Shown here: in pieces, positions 54,620-63,499 of the stretch
Layout: every line of letters begins with the position of its first letter
How positions within the stretch are numbered: position 1 is the stretch's first letter
NCBI GenBank assembly: GCA_000751295.2
Contig: CCMO02000001.1
Location: 2,839,501-2,903,500, forward strand
From: a bacterium YEK0313
GTDB taxonomy: Bacteria; Pseudomonadota; Alphaproteobacteria; Rhizobiales; Phreatobacteraceae
Reading direction: 5' to 3'
Length of the DNA: 64,000 nucleotides
The notes under the pieces: model-generated
Seen by the model: only the letters and a program-made list of their open reading frames with translations
Database searches by the model: none
Told to the model about the DNA's origin: nothing
Made by a program: the position numbers and the translations under genes

Positions 54620-55864
54620 ATGGATCGGGGCATCGTGATCGTCGGCGGCGGCCAGGCCGGCCTGCAATGTGCGCTGTCGCTGCGCGAGGAGGGCTATGAC
54701 GGCCGCCTGACCCTGGTCGGCGCCGAGGCGAGCGTGCCCTATCAGCGCCCGCCGCTGTCCAAGGCCTTCCTGATCGGCGCGGTCGACGCCACCGGTCTGG
54801 AGCTGAGGCCGCGCGCCTTCCTGGAGGAGCGCGGCATCGCTTTCCTGCAGGGAGCGGAGGCGGCGGCCATCGACCGCGAGGCGCAGATCCTCGAGCTCGC
54901 CGACGGCCGTCGCCTGGCCTATGACCACCTCGTCCTGGCCACCGGCGCCCGCAACCGCCGCCTGGCGGTGCCGGGCTCGGACCATGTCGCCTATCTGCGT
55001 TCGATCGAGGATGCGCGCGCCCTGCAGGCAAGGCTTGCCGATGCGCGGGCGATCGTGGTGATCGGCGCCGGTTTCATCGGGCTCGAATTCGCGGCCGTCG
55101 CCGCCAAGCTCGGCCGGGGCGTCCACGTCGTCGAGGCCGCCGCGCGGCCCATGGCGCGCGCCGTCAGCCAGGCCTGCTCCGACTATGTCCTCGGCCGCCA
55201 CGAGGGGTGGGGCACCGCCTTTTCGTTCGGCGCGGGCGTCGCCGCGATCGAGCACGACGGCGGACGCGTCACCGGCGTACGGCTCACCGACGGCCGGTGC
55301 ATCGAGGCCGATCTCGTGGTCGCCGGCATCGGGGTGCTGCCCAATGCCGAACTCGCGGCGGCGGCCGGTCTTGCCGTCGACAACGGCATTCTCGTCGACG
55401 AGCACCTCGTGACCGGCGATCCCGCCATCTCGGCGATCGGCGACTGCGCCGTCCATCCGAACGATTTCTGCGGCGGGCTGATCCGGCTGGAATCGGTGCA
55501 GAACGCCATCGACCAGGGCCGCGCGGTGGCGGCCAGGCTCGTCGGCCGGCCGGCGCGTTACCAGGCCGTGCCCTGGTTCTGGTCCGACCAGGGCGACGTC
55601 AAACTGCAGATGGCGGGGCTCACCGCCGGGCACGACCATGTGGTGGTGCAGGGCGCCGTGGCGGAAGGCCGCTTTTCGGCCTTCTGTTTCAAGGACGGCC
55701 GCTTCCTGGGCGTCGAATCGATCAACCGGCCTGCCGACAACATGCTGGCGCGGCGCGTGCTGGCGGCCTCCCGCTCGCTCAGCCTCGCCGATTTCGAGGC
55801 CTGCGGCTTCGACCTGAAGACGCTGGCCGGCGCGAGCCCGCGCGAAGGCCGCGGCCGCGCCTGA
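54620..55864 (+). CDS. Ferredoxin reductase (putidaredoxin reductase-like)
   Basis: 414 residues with FAD motif IVIVGGGQAGLQCALSLREEGY at the N-terminus and NAD motif IVVIGAGFIGLEFAAVAA near 150, then NAELAAAAGLAVDNGILVDEHLVTG and IGDCA. The family (PdR, HaPuR, rhodocoxin reductase) passes electrons from NADH to [2Fe-2S] ferredoxin and on to a P450. The start is ambiguous: ATG 54620, ATG 54611 or TTG 54596. It follows the P450 by about 100 bp. Confidence 0.85.
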   Translation: MDRGIVIVGGGQAGLQCALSLREEGYDGRLTLVGAEASVPYQRPPLSKAFLIGAVDATGLELRPRAFLEERGIAFLQGAEAAAIDREAQILELADGRRLAYDHLVLATGARNRRLAVPGSDHVAYLRSIEDARALQARLADARAIVVIGAGFIGLEFAAVAAKLGRGVHVVEAAARPMARAVSQACSDYVLGRHEGWGTAFSFGAGVAAIEHDGGRVTGVRLTDGRCIEADLVVAGIGVLPNAELAAAAGLAVDNGILVDEHLVTGDPAISAIGDCAVHPNDFCGGLIRLESVQNAIDQGRAVAARLVGRPARYQAVPWFWSDQGDVKLQMAGLTAGHDHVVVQGAVAEGRFSAFCFKDGRFLGVESINRPADNMLARRVLAASRSLSLADFEACGFDLKTLAGASPREGRGRA

Positions 55865-55961
55865 GCAGGCGCCGGATCAGCAATCCATCCGACTTTGCAT
55901 CGTGCTTTGGATCATCGAACATCAGGATGATCACACGATCTCCTGTGACTTTGGCACAATG

Positions 55962-55978
55962 GTATCGATATTCGATAC
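55962..55978. promoter_or_regulatory. Palindromic operator upstream of the iclR gene
   Basis: GTATCGA-TAT-TCGATAC is a perfect palindrome with 7-bp arms. It lies 108 bp before the IclR start. The right arm extends into CGATACGGTCG (55973-55983 region), which recurs before the acylase and the Liv operon, so the IclR protein probably binds all of them. Confidence 0.6.
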
Positions 55979-56085
55979 GGTCGTGTTGATTTTGACATGA
56001 AGCTTCGACATACTTGCCGGCTCACGAAAGCGTGTGGCGAGAGCGCCGCGCGCGATAACGAAGCCTCGGGACGAGCAAACGCCGC

Positions 56086-56874
56086 ATGAGCAAGAACGGG
56101 CGCCTTCCGCCGGTCGACGAACGGTTGTTTCTCCAGTCCGTCGCGCGCGCGCTCGACGTCCTGGAAGCCTATGCCAAGAGCCCGCGTCCGAAATCGCTCG
56201 GCGAGATCGCCGCGAGCGCCGGCGTCAACAAGAGCGCGGCCCAGCGCATCGGCCAGACCCTGCTCAGCCGCGGCTATCTGGAGCGCTCCGACGACGGCGG
56301 GCTGACCCTCGGCCGCCTATTTCTCGACCGCTCCTTCGACTATCTCAGGTCCAATCCGCTGATCGAGCGGGCGACCCCGATCCTGATGGAGCTGCGCAAG
56401 CTCGCCGGCGAGCGCATCGACCTCAGCCTGTTCGACAGCAGGTTCGATGACCTGTCGGTGGTCTATGCCATCCGCCTGCAGAGCAAGCGCGAAACCTTCT
56501 ACGCGACGCTGGCAGGTCGGCGCATTCCGACCTTCCTGTCGTCGGGCGGGCGCGCCTGTCTCGCCCTGCTGCCGGACGAGCAGGTTCAGGACATTCTCGA
56601 CCGGTCCAACCGCCGGCCGATGACCCCGAAGAGCCTGACCGAAATTCCCGACATCTGGACCAAGATCCGCGAAATCCGCCTGGAAGGCTATTCCTACGCG
56701 GTGGAGGAGGCCCTGATCGGCGAGATCGTGCTGGCGGCGGCCGTCCGCAACCATGCGGGCTATCCGATCGGAGCGGTGCACATTGCCGGCTCGCTGAGCG
56801 AATGGACGGTCGACGATTTCCGCAAGCGTTTTGCGCCGCTCGCCATCGAGGCCGCCCGCGCGCTCAGTTCCTGA
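56086..56874 (+). CDS. IclR-family regulator of the P450-acylase-importer cluster
   Basis: 262 residues with a winged helix (LQSVARALDVLEAYAKSPRPKSLGEIAASAGVNKSAAQRIGQTLLSRGYLERSD) and the IclR effector domain (GERIDLSLFDSRFDDLSVVYAIRLQSK; FLSSGGRACLALLPDEQVQDIL; RLEGYSYAVEEALIGEIVLAAAVRNHAGYPIGAVHIAG). Its site within the cluster, with shared operator-like elements, suggests it controls the flanking genes. It converges on the acylase gene and ends at a strong terminator. Confidence 0.86.
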   Translation: MSKNGRLPPVDERLFLQSVARALDVLEAYAKSPRPKSLGEIAASAGVNKSAAQRIGQTLLSRGYLERSDDGGLTLGRLFLDRSFDYLRSNPLIERATPILMELRKLAGERIDLSLFDSRFDDLSVVYAIRLQSKRETFYATLAGRRIPTFLSSGGRACLALLPDEQVQDILDRSNRRPMTPKSLTEIPDIWTKIREIRLEGYSYAVEEALIGEIVLAAAVRNHAGYPIGAVHIAGSLSEWTVDDFRKRFAPLAIEAARALSS

Positions 56875-56913
56875 GCCGCAACGCGGCTGCGGCGCCGGGA
56901 CCGTCCGAGACAG

Positions 56914-56945
56914 GCGCGCCGCGGGTTGCCGCGGCGCGCTTTTTC
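56914..56945. terminator. Strong bidirectional intrinsic terminator
   Basis: An 11-bp GC stem (GCGCGCCGCGG / CCGCGGCGCGC), four-nt loop GTTG and a run of five T follow iclR. It also stands 12 bp from the stop codon of the convergent acylase gene. Confidence 0.9.
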
Positions 56946-56956
56946 GGGGAACGCGA

Positions 56957-59344
56957 TCAGGCGCTGCGCGCCGGCACCAGGTGGATGCGCTGTTCGGCGG
57001 CGCCATCCACTGCCTCGCGCGAATAGAGGAAGGGCACGTATTCGCCCTTCGCCCACTGCACCGACAGGTCACGGTAGTGCGGCGAGCGCGGATCGCCGGA
57101 CTGGCCGGGTGCATTGATGCAATAGCTCGCATCCCAGTTGCCGACATCGAGAACGAAGCGCACGGAGGCGCCGACCACCACGCGGAAATCCTGCGGCCGG
57201 TAGGCGGCATGCATGACGGTGGAGGCGCTGCCACCCTTGGCGAGCGGGCCGACATTGAGCATGGCGGCATCGTCCGGACCGGCGATGGCGCTCAAGGGGT
57301 GGTCGAACTGGCCGTGATGCAGTCGGCCCCACTGCCAGTCGGCGGGATCGGGACCGAGCAGGCTCAGCGCCTCGCGCCAGGCGCCGGCAAGCGTCCGGGC
57401 GATGAGCGCGTCGCGGCCGGCCGCAGGATCCGCCCCGAAGGCCTCGCCCGGGCGCTCGAGCGCCTGCAGCAGCCCTTCGACGTCGAGCGGCAGCATCAGC
57501 GGCTGAAGCCGCGGATCCGGCACGAACAGGGCGAGCAGGGCCGGCTTCAGGTGCCGGGTGAACCAGAGTTCCGACAATGCGCCGGCGGCCGACCCGGCAT
57601 CGAGCTTCTCGTCCCAGCCGAGCAGCATGGCCCGCGCGGCGGCAAGCTCGGCATCCGCGCCGGGCGCGATCGCTTCGACCAGCACGCGCAGGCGCCGGGC
57701 CGGCACCGATGTGACGTCGGTCTGCAAGGCCATGGATGTCGCGACCGAATGCTTTTCGCCCGCCGGCCGGTGGCCGAGCGCTTCCGCGATCCGCACCGCC
57801 CGGCTGTTCTCGAGCCATTCGTATCCGATCCGGACCTTTTCGTGGTCCCAGGTCGCGGGCACATTGGCCTCGTTCGCCGACGCCACGAAACCGGAAGGCG
57901 GATTGACGAGGCACGGCATGTCGTCGAGATCGATGAAGCCGTCCCATTCGAACCGGCCGTCGCCCGGCACCGGCGTCAGCCCGTCCCAGTTGCGCCGCAC
58001 CGGGGTCATGCCGAAGGGCAGCCAGGCGATCGCTCCCTTGACGTCGGCATAGACGTGGTTGAGCGAGGGCGTCGCGAAACGGCGAATGGCGTCGCGGAAT
58101 TCGGGCAGCGTTTTCGCCCGCATCGAGGAGAGGCCGCCGAGATAGGCGGCCGCGCCCGGCTCGAACCAGACCGAGCGGATGGCGAAGGCGATGCGCTTGT
58201 CGGGATCGGCGAAGACCACCGGTCCGTGCCGCGTGAAGCGCAGGCGGCGCACCTGGTCCGGCGTGCCCTTGACCGCGAAGCGCTCCTCGATCGATGTCAT
58301 CGTCACCCAATCGCCCTTGTAACGATAGCGGTCGGGATTGCCGGGCTCCGTCTCGTAGACATAGACGTCTTCCTGGTCCGAACCGAAGATCGTCTGGGTG
58401 AAGGCGATCGTGCCGTTATGGCCCATGGAAATGCCCGGCACCGCCGGTTCGCCCGCACCGATCACGTCAAGGCCGGGCGCGCTCAGATGGACGAGGTAGC
58501 GCAGCGAGGGCACTGCATGCGTCCGGTGCGGGTCGCCGGCCATGACCGGCCGGCCGGTCGTTGTGAGCTCGGGACCGATCGCCCAGTTGTTCGAGCCGGT
58601 CCAGGTGCTGTCGGCGATCACCTCGGCAAGCGCATTGACCTTGGTCCACTTGCCGGCTTCCTCGAGGCGGCAGGCGAGGCGTTCCGGCGAGAAGGTCACA
58701 TTGGCGGTCGCCAGCTTGAACAGGTCGAGGATCTCGACCGGGATCGCTGCCAGATCGACCTCGCCGGCATTGCCGGGCACCACGGCGGGTTCGAGGTTTT
58801 TGCGCAGGAGATCGGTCTCATGGCCATAGGCCGAGACGATGCTGGCGCGCAGCACTTCCGACAGGGCATTACGCGTCAGCGCATGGCTGCGGATGCGCAC
58901 GACGTCTTCCGGCTGCCAGCGGTCGGGCCGCGTGCCGGCAAGGCCGAACTCGACCGGCAGGCGCTCCGGCTCGCGCTCGGTCAGGACCACATAGGCGTTG
59001 ATGCCGGCGACGAAGGAGCGGACGATCGCCTGTGCGTCCGGGGCGTAGCTCGGCCATTCCCTGGCCATGTCGCCGCGAAACAGGAAGGCGCGCGAGGCTT
59101 CGTCCTGGGCGAGGTAGCCCGGGCCGAAATCGCGCGCGAGCAGGCCGAGGCCGCGCTTGCGCCAGAGGTCGATCTGCCACAGCCGGTCACGCGCCGCATT
59201 GAAGCCTTGCGCGAAGAAGAGATCTGCCTGATTGCCCGCCCGGATATGCGGAATGCCCCAGCGATCGACGATGATCTCGGCCTGTTCTGACAGGCCTTCG
59301 ATGGCGATGGTCTCGTCGACCGGACGAGAAGACAGCTCGGACAT
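56957..59344 (-). CDS. Penicillin acylase-family Ntn hydrolase without export signal
   Basis: 795 residues, a single precursor that should cleave itself into alpha and beta chains. The N-terminal nucleophile of the beta chain is S251 (TWTGSNNWAIGP). Other marks include VDRWGIPHIRAGNQADLFFAQGFNAARDRLWQIDLWRKRGLG and HRTHAVPSLRYLVHLSAPGLDVIGAGEPAVPGISMGHN. Family members hydrolyse amide bonds of penicillin G, acyl-homoserine lactones or other acyl amides. No signal peptide is visible, so it may act in the cytoplasm. AGGAA lies five bases before ATG 59344; a longer frame to 59431 would begin inside the operator. Confidence 0.85.
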   Translation of the reverse strand: MSELSSRPVDETIAIEGLSEQAEIIVDRWGIPHIRAGNQADLFFAQGFNAARDRLWQIDLWRKRGLGLLARDFGPGYLAQDEASRAFLFRGDMAREWPSYAPDAQAIVRSFVAGINAYVVLTEREPERLPVEFGLAGTRPDRWQPEDVVRIRSHALTRNALSEVLRASIVSAYGHETDLLRKNLEPAVVPGNAGEVDLAAIPVEILDLFKLATANVTFSPERLACRLEEAGKWTKVNALAEVIADSTWTGSNNWAIGPELTTTGRPVMAGDPHRTHAVPSLRYLVHLSAPGLDVIGAGEPAVPGISMGHNGTIAFTQTIFGSDQEDVYVYETEPGNPDRYRYKGDWVTMTSIEERFAVKGTPDQVRRLRFTRHGPVVFADPDKRIAFAIRSVWFEPGAAAYLGGLSSMRAKTLPEFRDAIRRFATPSLNHVYADVKGAIAWLPFGMTPVRRNWDGLTPVPGDGRFEWDGFIDLDDMPCLVNPPSGFVASANEANVPATWDHEKVRIGYEWLENSRAVRIAEALGHRPAGEKHSVATSMALQTDVTSVPARRLRVLVEAIAPGADAELAAARAMLLGWDEKLDAGSAAGALSELWFTRHLKPALLALFVPDPRLQPLMLPLDVEGLLQALERPGEAFGADPAAGRDALIARTLAGAWREALSLLGPDPADWQWGRLHHGQFDHPLSAIAGPDDAAMLNVGPLAKGGSASTVMHAAYRPQDFRVVVGASVRFVLDVGNWDASYCINAPGQSGDPRSPHYRDLSVQWAKGEYVPFLYSREAVDGAAEQRIHLVPARSA

Positions 59345-59415
59345 GTCGATTCCTAGGGAAAAAGCGTGGGCTGCAAGGCGGGACCGCGCGTGCGGCGCGC
59401 GGCGCGGACTTTGAT

Positions 59416-59436
59416 CCGTATCGTGAAACAATACGG
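59416..59436. promoter_or_regulatory. Operator-like palindrome upstream of the acylase gene
   Basis: CCGTAT-N9-ATACGG forms a symmetric site in the divergent region between acylase (minus) and importer (plus). The left arm read on the minus strand is CGATACGG. From 59432 it continues ATACGGTCGATTTGATT, matching 55976-55992 upstream of iclR at 15 of 17 positions. Confidence 0.55.
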
Positions 59437-59582
59437 TCGATTTGATTGGAGATATGAATGTCCGAGATCGGCGGCAGGCGCAAGCACCAAGCGAATGCTC
59501 CTCCGCTGTGCTGCGCGTGCGAATAGTTTGTGCGATGCAGCAAGAAAAAGAGGTTTGACAGTGCCGGGGGCGCGTAGCAGTT

Positions 59583-59614
59583 TATCGATATAACCGTATC
59601 GCTAAACAATATAT
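59583..59614. promoter_or_regulatory. Operator-like repeat before the second Liv operon
   Basis: TATCGATAT (59583-59591) is followed by ACCGTATCG (59593-59601) and CTAAACAATATAT. CCGTATCG is again the reverse complement of CGATACGG, and TATCGATAT also occurs in the iclR operator. It sits 25 bp before the binding-protein start and so could block the promoter. Confidence 0.5.
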
Positions 59615-59638
59615 ACAAACCAAACGGGGCCAAGGATC

Positions 59639-60796
59639 ATGGCGTCACTGTCTCGCCGTCATATGCTGACCATTCTGGGCGCGAGCGTTGCCGCGCCGGC
59701 TATCGTCCGGGCGCAGGAGACCGGGCCGCTCAAGATCGGCGGCATGCTGCCGCTGTCGGGCCCGGCCAGCATCGAGGGGCACCAGATCATCCGCGGCCTG
59801 CAGTTCGCGGTCGAGGAGGCCAATGCCAAGGGCGGCGTCTTCGGGCGCAAGCTCGAGCTCGTCATGGAGGACGACGAGAGCAACTCGACCAAGGGCGTCA
59901 CCGCCGTGCGCAAGCTGATCGAGCGCGAGAAGGTGCCCTTCATCATTGGCACCTATGCCAGCGCCGTGGCGGTGGCCGGGTCCAAGATCGCGCGCGAGTA
60001 CAAGGTTCCGATGCTCTCGGGCGGCTCGACCGCCGCGAGCGCGACGGACGAGAACCCGCCCGGCGATCCCTGGTTCTTCCGGTCCTGGCCCGACAGCAAC
60101 GGCCAGGGCGAGAGCACGGCCCAGGACATCATCCGCGTCCTGAAGAAGACCAAGATCGCGATCATCCACGACAATACCAATTACGGCCTGACGCTGGCCG
60201 AGCAGGTGACCCGCGTCGCCGCGGCCGAGGGCGGCACGATCGTGTCGAAGGACAGCTACAATGCCGGCGAGCAGGACTTCTCCTCCATGCTCACCAAGCT
60301 GCGCACGCAGCGGCCCGAGGCGGTCTATATCGGCGGCTGGGCCGGCGACGGCGCCAATATCGTGCGCCAGGCGGCGGAAGTCGGCCTGCGCACCCAGTTC
60401 ATCGGCTCGGGCTCCATGCTGTCGGACGACTTCATCCGGCTCGCCGGCCCCGCATCCGAAGGCTTCGCGGTCGCGACCATGTTCGAGAGCTCGACGCCCA
60501 ATCCGGTCGGCCGCGCCTTCGGCGACCGCTTTCGCGAGAAGTACAAGGCCGAGGCCAACACCTTCAACGCGCTCGGCTTCGATTCCACCTCGATCGCCAT
60601 CGAGGCGATGCGCCGGGTCGGCAAGGCCGACGGTGCGGAAATCCAGAAGATGATGAAGTCGGGCATGAAGGACTTCCCGCTCGTCCAGGGCCCGGCCGGC
60701 ACGACCGCCGCCTTCAACGACAAGGGCAGTGTCGACTTCCGCTGCTTCCTGGCCATCGTGCGCAACGGCCGACGCTCGCTTTCGCCGGTCGGCTGA
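59639..60796 (+). CDS. Liv-type ABC importer substrate-binding protein
   Basis: 385 residues with a signal sequence (SRRHMLTILGASVAAPAIVRAQ) having two adjacent arginines, so Tat or Sec export. The fold is Leu/Ile/Val-binding-like (KIGGMLPLSGPASIEGHQIIRGLQFAVEEANAKGGVFGRKLELVMEDDES). The cluster context suggests that it feeds the P450 or acylase substrate; this is not seen in the sequence itself. First gene of the second Liv operon. Confidence 0.88.
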   Translation: MASLSRRHMLTILGASVAAPAIVRAQETGPLKIGGMLPLSGPASIEGHQIIRGLQFAVEEANAKGGVFGRKLELVMEDDESNSTKGVTAVRKLIEREKVPFIIGTYASAVAVAGSKIAREYKVPMLSGGSTAASATDENPPGDPWFFRSWPDSNGQGESTAQDIIRVLKKTKIAIIHDNTNYGLTLAEQVTRVAAAEGGTIVSKDSYNAGEQDFSSMLTKLRTQRPEAVYIGGWAGDGANIVRQAAEVGLRTQFIGSGSMLSDDFIRLAGPASEGFAVATMFESSTPNPVGRAFGDRFREKYKAEANTFNALGFDSTSIAIEAMRRVGKADGAEIQKMMKSGMKDFPLVQGPAGTTAAFNDKGSVDFRCFLAIVRNGRRSLSPVG

Positions 60797-60872
60797 CGTC
60801 TCAGCCCACCGATCCTCAAACGGGGCAGGGCGCCTCCCGCGGCTGCGGCGGGGCGCCCGAAGGACCTGACAC

Positions 60873-61754
60873 GTGTTCGATTTCGATCTTTTCCTGCAAT
60901 ATCTGGCCAATGGCGTGGTCATCGGCAGCACCTATGTGCTGGTGGCCGTCGGCCTGACGCTGATCTTCGGCATTCTCGGCGTCGTCAATTTTGCGCATGG
61001 CGAGTTCTACATGCTCGGCGCCTATGCCGGCATTACCGCCGTGACGCTGTTCGGCATGCCCGTCTGGGCCGCGATCGGCATCGTGCTGGTCTTTTCCGCG
61101 GTGCTTGGCCTCGGCGCCGAGGCGATCTTGCACAAGCCGCTGAAGAGCCACGACGCGACGAGTTCGATCATCTCGTCCTTCGGCCTTGCAGTCGCGCTGC
61201 AGAACGCGGCGATGCTCACCCTCGGGCCGCAGCCGCAGCTGCTGCGTACCAATCTCTCGACCATTCCCGTGGAGATCGGTCCGGTCTTCCTGCCGCTGCA
61301 GCGTGCGCTCATCCCGATCGCCATGGTCGTGCTGATCACCGCGCTCTATCTGGTGCTGCGCTACACCTGGACCGGCCGCAGCCTGCGCGCCATGGCCCAG
61401 CACGCAACCGTCGCGCGGCTGTGCGGCGTGCGCGTCGGCCGCGTCGCGGTGGTCACCTTCATGGTCGGCGCCGCTCTCGCCGGCGTCGCGGGCTTGCTGA
61501 TGTCCTCGGTCTTCCTGGTCCATCCGCTGGTCGGCAACATGATCGCGCTCAAGGCCTTCACGGTCGTCATCCTCGGCGGCATGGGCAATGTCGCGGGCGC
61601 GGCGGTCGCCGGCCTGCTCCTGGGCGTCGCGGAATCCTTCACCTCCGCCTATCTCGCCAACAGCATGCGCGACATTATCGGCTTCGTGATGGTCATCGCG
61701 GTCCTGCTGTTCCGTCCCCAGGGCCTGTTCGGCAAGGCGGTGGACCGGTCATGA
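60873..61754 (+). CDS. livH: Liv-type permease LivH
   Basis: 293 residues, about eight helices. LivH signature NGVVIGSTYVLVAVGLTLIFGILGVVNFAHGEFYMLGAYAG and EAA-like GMGNVAGAAVAGLLLGVAES. It overlaps livM by four bases. GTG start at 60873 is preceded by GAAGGACCTGACAC, with GAAGGA as binding site. Confidence 0.9.
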   Translation: MFDFDLFLQYLANGVVIGSTYVLVAVGLTLIFGILGVVNFAHGEFYMLGAYAGITAVTLFGMPVWAAIGIVLVFSAVLGLGAEAILHKPLKSHDATSSIISSFGLAVALQNAAMLTLGPQPQLLRTNLSTIPVEIGPVFLPLQRALIPIAMVVLITALYLVLRYTWTGRSLRAMAQHATVARLCGVRVGRVAVVTFMVGAALAGVAGLLMSSVFLVHPLVGNMIALKAFTVVILGGMGNVAGAAVAGLLLGVAESFTSAYLANSMRDIIGFVMVIAVLLFRPQGLFGKAVDRS

Positions 61755-62686
61755 GGAACCTTGCTCTCGCTCTCGCCGCGATCGTGCTGCTCGCGCTCGC
61801 GCCGTTCGGGCTCGGCGGTTATGAGGTCAACGTCCTCATGATCATCCTGTTCTACGTGATCCTGGCCGTCGGCCTCGATCTCGTCTCCGGCTATTGCGGC
61901 CAGTTCTCCTTTGCCCAGGGCGCCTTCTACGGCATCGGCGCCTATACCACCGCCATCATGTCGCGCGATCTCGGCACCAGCTTCTGGGTCAATCTGCCGG
62001 CGGGCATCGCGGTGGCCGGCCTGTTCGGCCTGATCCTCGGCGTGCCGGCGCTGCGCCTCAAGGGGCACTTCCTCGCCATCGTGACGATCGCCTTCCAGAC
62101 CATCGTCTATCTCACCATCTCGCAATGGACCTCGTTCACCGGCGGCCAGACCGGCCTGGCCGTGCCGCCGGTCGGCCCGGTCAGCCTGTTCGGCGTCACG
62201 CTGTTCGAGATCGGCAGCCTGCGCTCCTATTACTGGCTGACGCTTGGCGTCGCCGTGGTGGCGCTCGCCATCGCCTGGCGTTTCCTGAAATCCCGCCTCG
62301 GGCGCGAATGGATCGCCATCCGCGACGACGAGACGCTGGCGGCCGCCGTCGGCCTCGACACGACCAGGGGCAAGCTCACCGCCTTCGTCGCCTCCGCCGC
62401 GCTGGCGGGCGCTGCCGGCGTCGTCACCGCCCATGCCCTGCGCGGCGTGACGCCCGACGACTTCACCATCTGGATCTCCGCCACCGTGGTGGCGATGATG
62501 GTGGTGGGCGGCAAGGGCACCTTCATCGGCCCCATCCTCGGCGCGATCCTGCTCACCGCCATGCCGGAATTCCTTGGCCGGTTCGCCGAGTACAAGATGT
62601 TCATTTTCGGCGTGCTGCTGGTGGTGACCGTCACCCTGCTGCCGGAAGGCATTGTCGGCCGCATCCGCCGGTTGAGGGAGGGCTGA
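61751..62686 (+). CDS. livM: Liv-type permease LivM
   Basis: 311 residues, nine to ten helices. Signature YVILAVGLDLVSGYCGQFSFAQGAFYGIGAYTTA and GKGTFIGPILGAILLTAMPEFLG. Here LivM and LivG are separate, unlike the first Liv operon. The ATG overlaps the livH stop; the stop lies three bases before livG. Confidence 0.9.
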   Translation: MRNLALALAAIVLLALAPFGLGGYEVNVLMIILFYVILAVGLDLVSGYCGQFSFAQGAFYGIGAYTTAIMSRDLGTSFWVNLPAGIAVAGLFGLILGVPALRLKGHFLAIVTIAFQTIVYLTISQWTSFTGGQTGLAVPPVGPVSLFGVTLFEIGSLRSYYWLTLGVAVVALAIAWRFLKSRLGREWIAIRDDETLAAAVGLDTTRGKLTAFVASAALAGAAGVVTAHALRGVTPDDFTIWISATVVAMMVVGGKGTFIGPILGAILLTAMPEFLGRFAEYKMFIFGVLLVVTVTLLPEGIVGRIRRLREG

Positions 62687-62689
62687 GCC

Positions 62690-63499
62690 GTGGCCGAGAC
62701 AGCCCAAGCAAAGCCCGCCCCGATCCTCGAGGCGCGCGGCATCACCAAGCGCTTCGGCGGCGTCGTCGCCGTCAGCAATGTAGACATGACCGTCGGCAAG
62801 GGCGAGATCGTCGGCCTGATCGGGCCCAACGGGTCCGGCAAGTCGACCATGGTCAACCTGGTCACCGGTGAGCTCAGGCCCGATGCCGGCAGCTTCGCCT
62901 TCAATGGCGCGGCGATCACCGCCGAGCCGTCCTACAGGCGCGCCCGCCTCGGCATGGCCCGCTCGTTCCAGCTGCTGCGCCTGTTCCATTCGCTGAGCGT
63001 CGAGGACAACCTCCTGCTCGCCCACCACATCCGGATGAAGACGAGCCTCTTCGACACCGTGCTGAAGCGGCGCGCCGCCGTCGAGGAGGAGGAGGCGGTG
63101 CGCGCCCGCGCCCGCAGCATGCTGGCCTGGTTCGACCTCGAGCCCTTCGCCTCGCGGCCGGTCTCAGCGCTCTCGATCGGCCAGCAGCGCATGGTCGAGC
63201 TCGCCCGCGGCATGATGAGCGAGCCGAGCCTGTTCGTCCTCGACGAGCCGGCGGCCGGCCTGTCGCCGCCCAATGTCGACCGGCTGATCGCCCTGATCCG
63301 CCGCATGCGCGACGAGTTCGGCATGAGCATCCTTCTGGTCGAGCACGTGATGCGGGTCGTCCGCGACCTCTGCGACAGCGTGGTGGTGCTCGATTCCGGC
63401 GTGAAGATCGCCGAGGGCCTGCCCGAGACCGTGGTCAACGACCCGGTCGTCGTCGAAGCCTATATCGGATCGGGATGGAAGCGCCGTGCTCAGGCTTGA
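62690..63499 (+). CDS. livG: Liv-type ATPase LivG
   Basis: 269 residues. Walker A GPNGSGKST, Q-loop FQLLRLFHSLSVEDNLLL, signature LSIGQQRMVELARG, Walker B LFVLDEPAAGLSP. Start is GTG 62690 with GAGGGAGGG at 62675-62682. It overlaps livF by 14 bases. Confidence 0.9.
   Translation: MAETAQAKPAPILEARGITKRFGGVVAVSNVDMTVGKGEIVGLIGPNGSGKSTMVNLVTGELRPDAGSFAFNGAAITAEPSYRRARLGMARSFQLLRLFHSLSVEDNLLLAHHIRMKTSLFDTVLKRRAAVEEEEAVRARARSMLAWFDLEPFASRPVSALSIGQQRMVELARGMMSEPSLFVLDEPAAGLSPPNVDRLIALIRRMRDEFGMSILLVEHVMRVVRDLCDSVVVLDSGVKIAEGLPETVVNDPVVVEAYIGSGWKRRAQA

Noticed and set aside
56831..59290. An 819-codon open frame antisense to the acylase gene
   Set aside because: The acylase frame shows complete family motifs; the opposite frame shows none.
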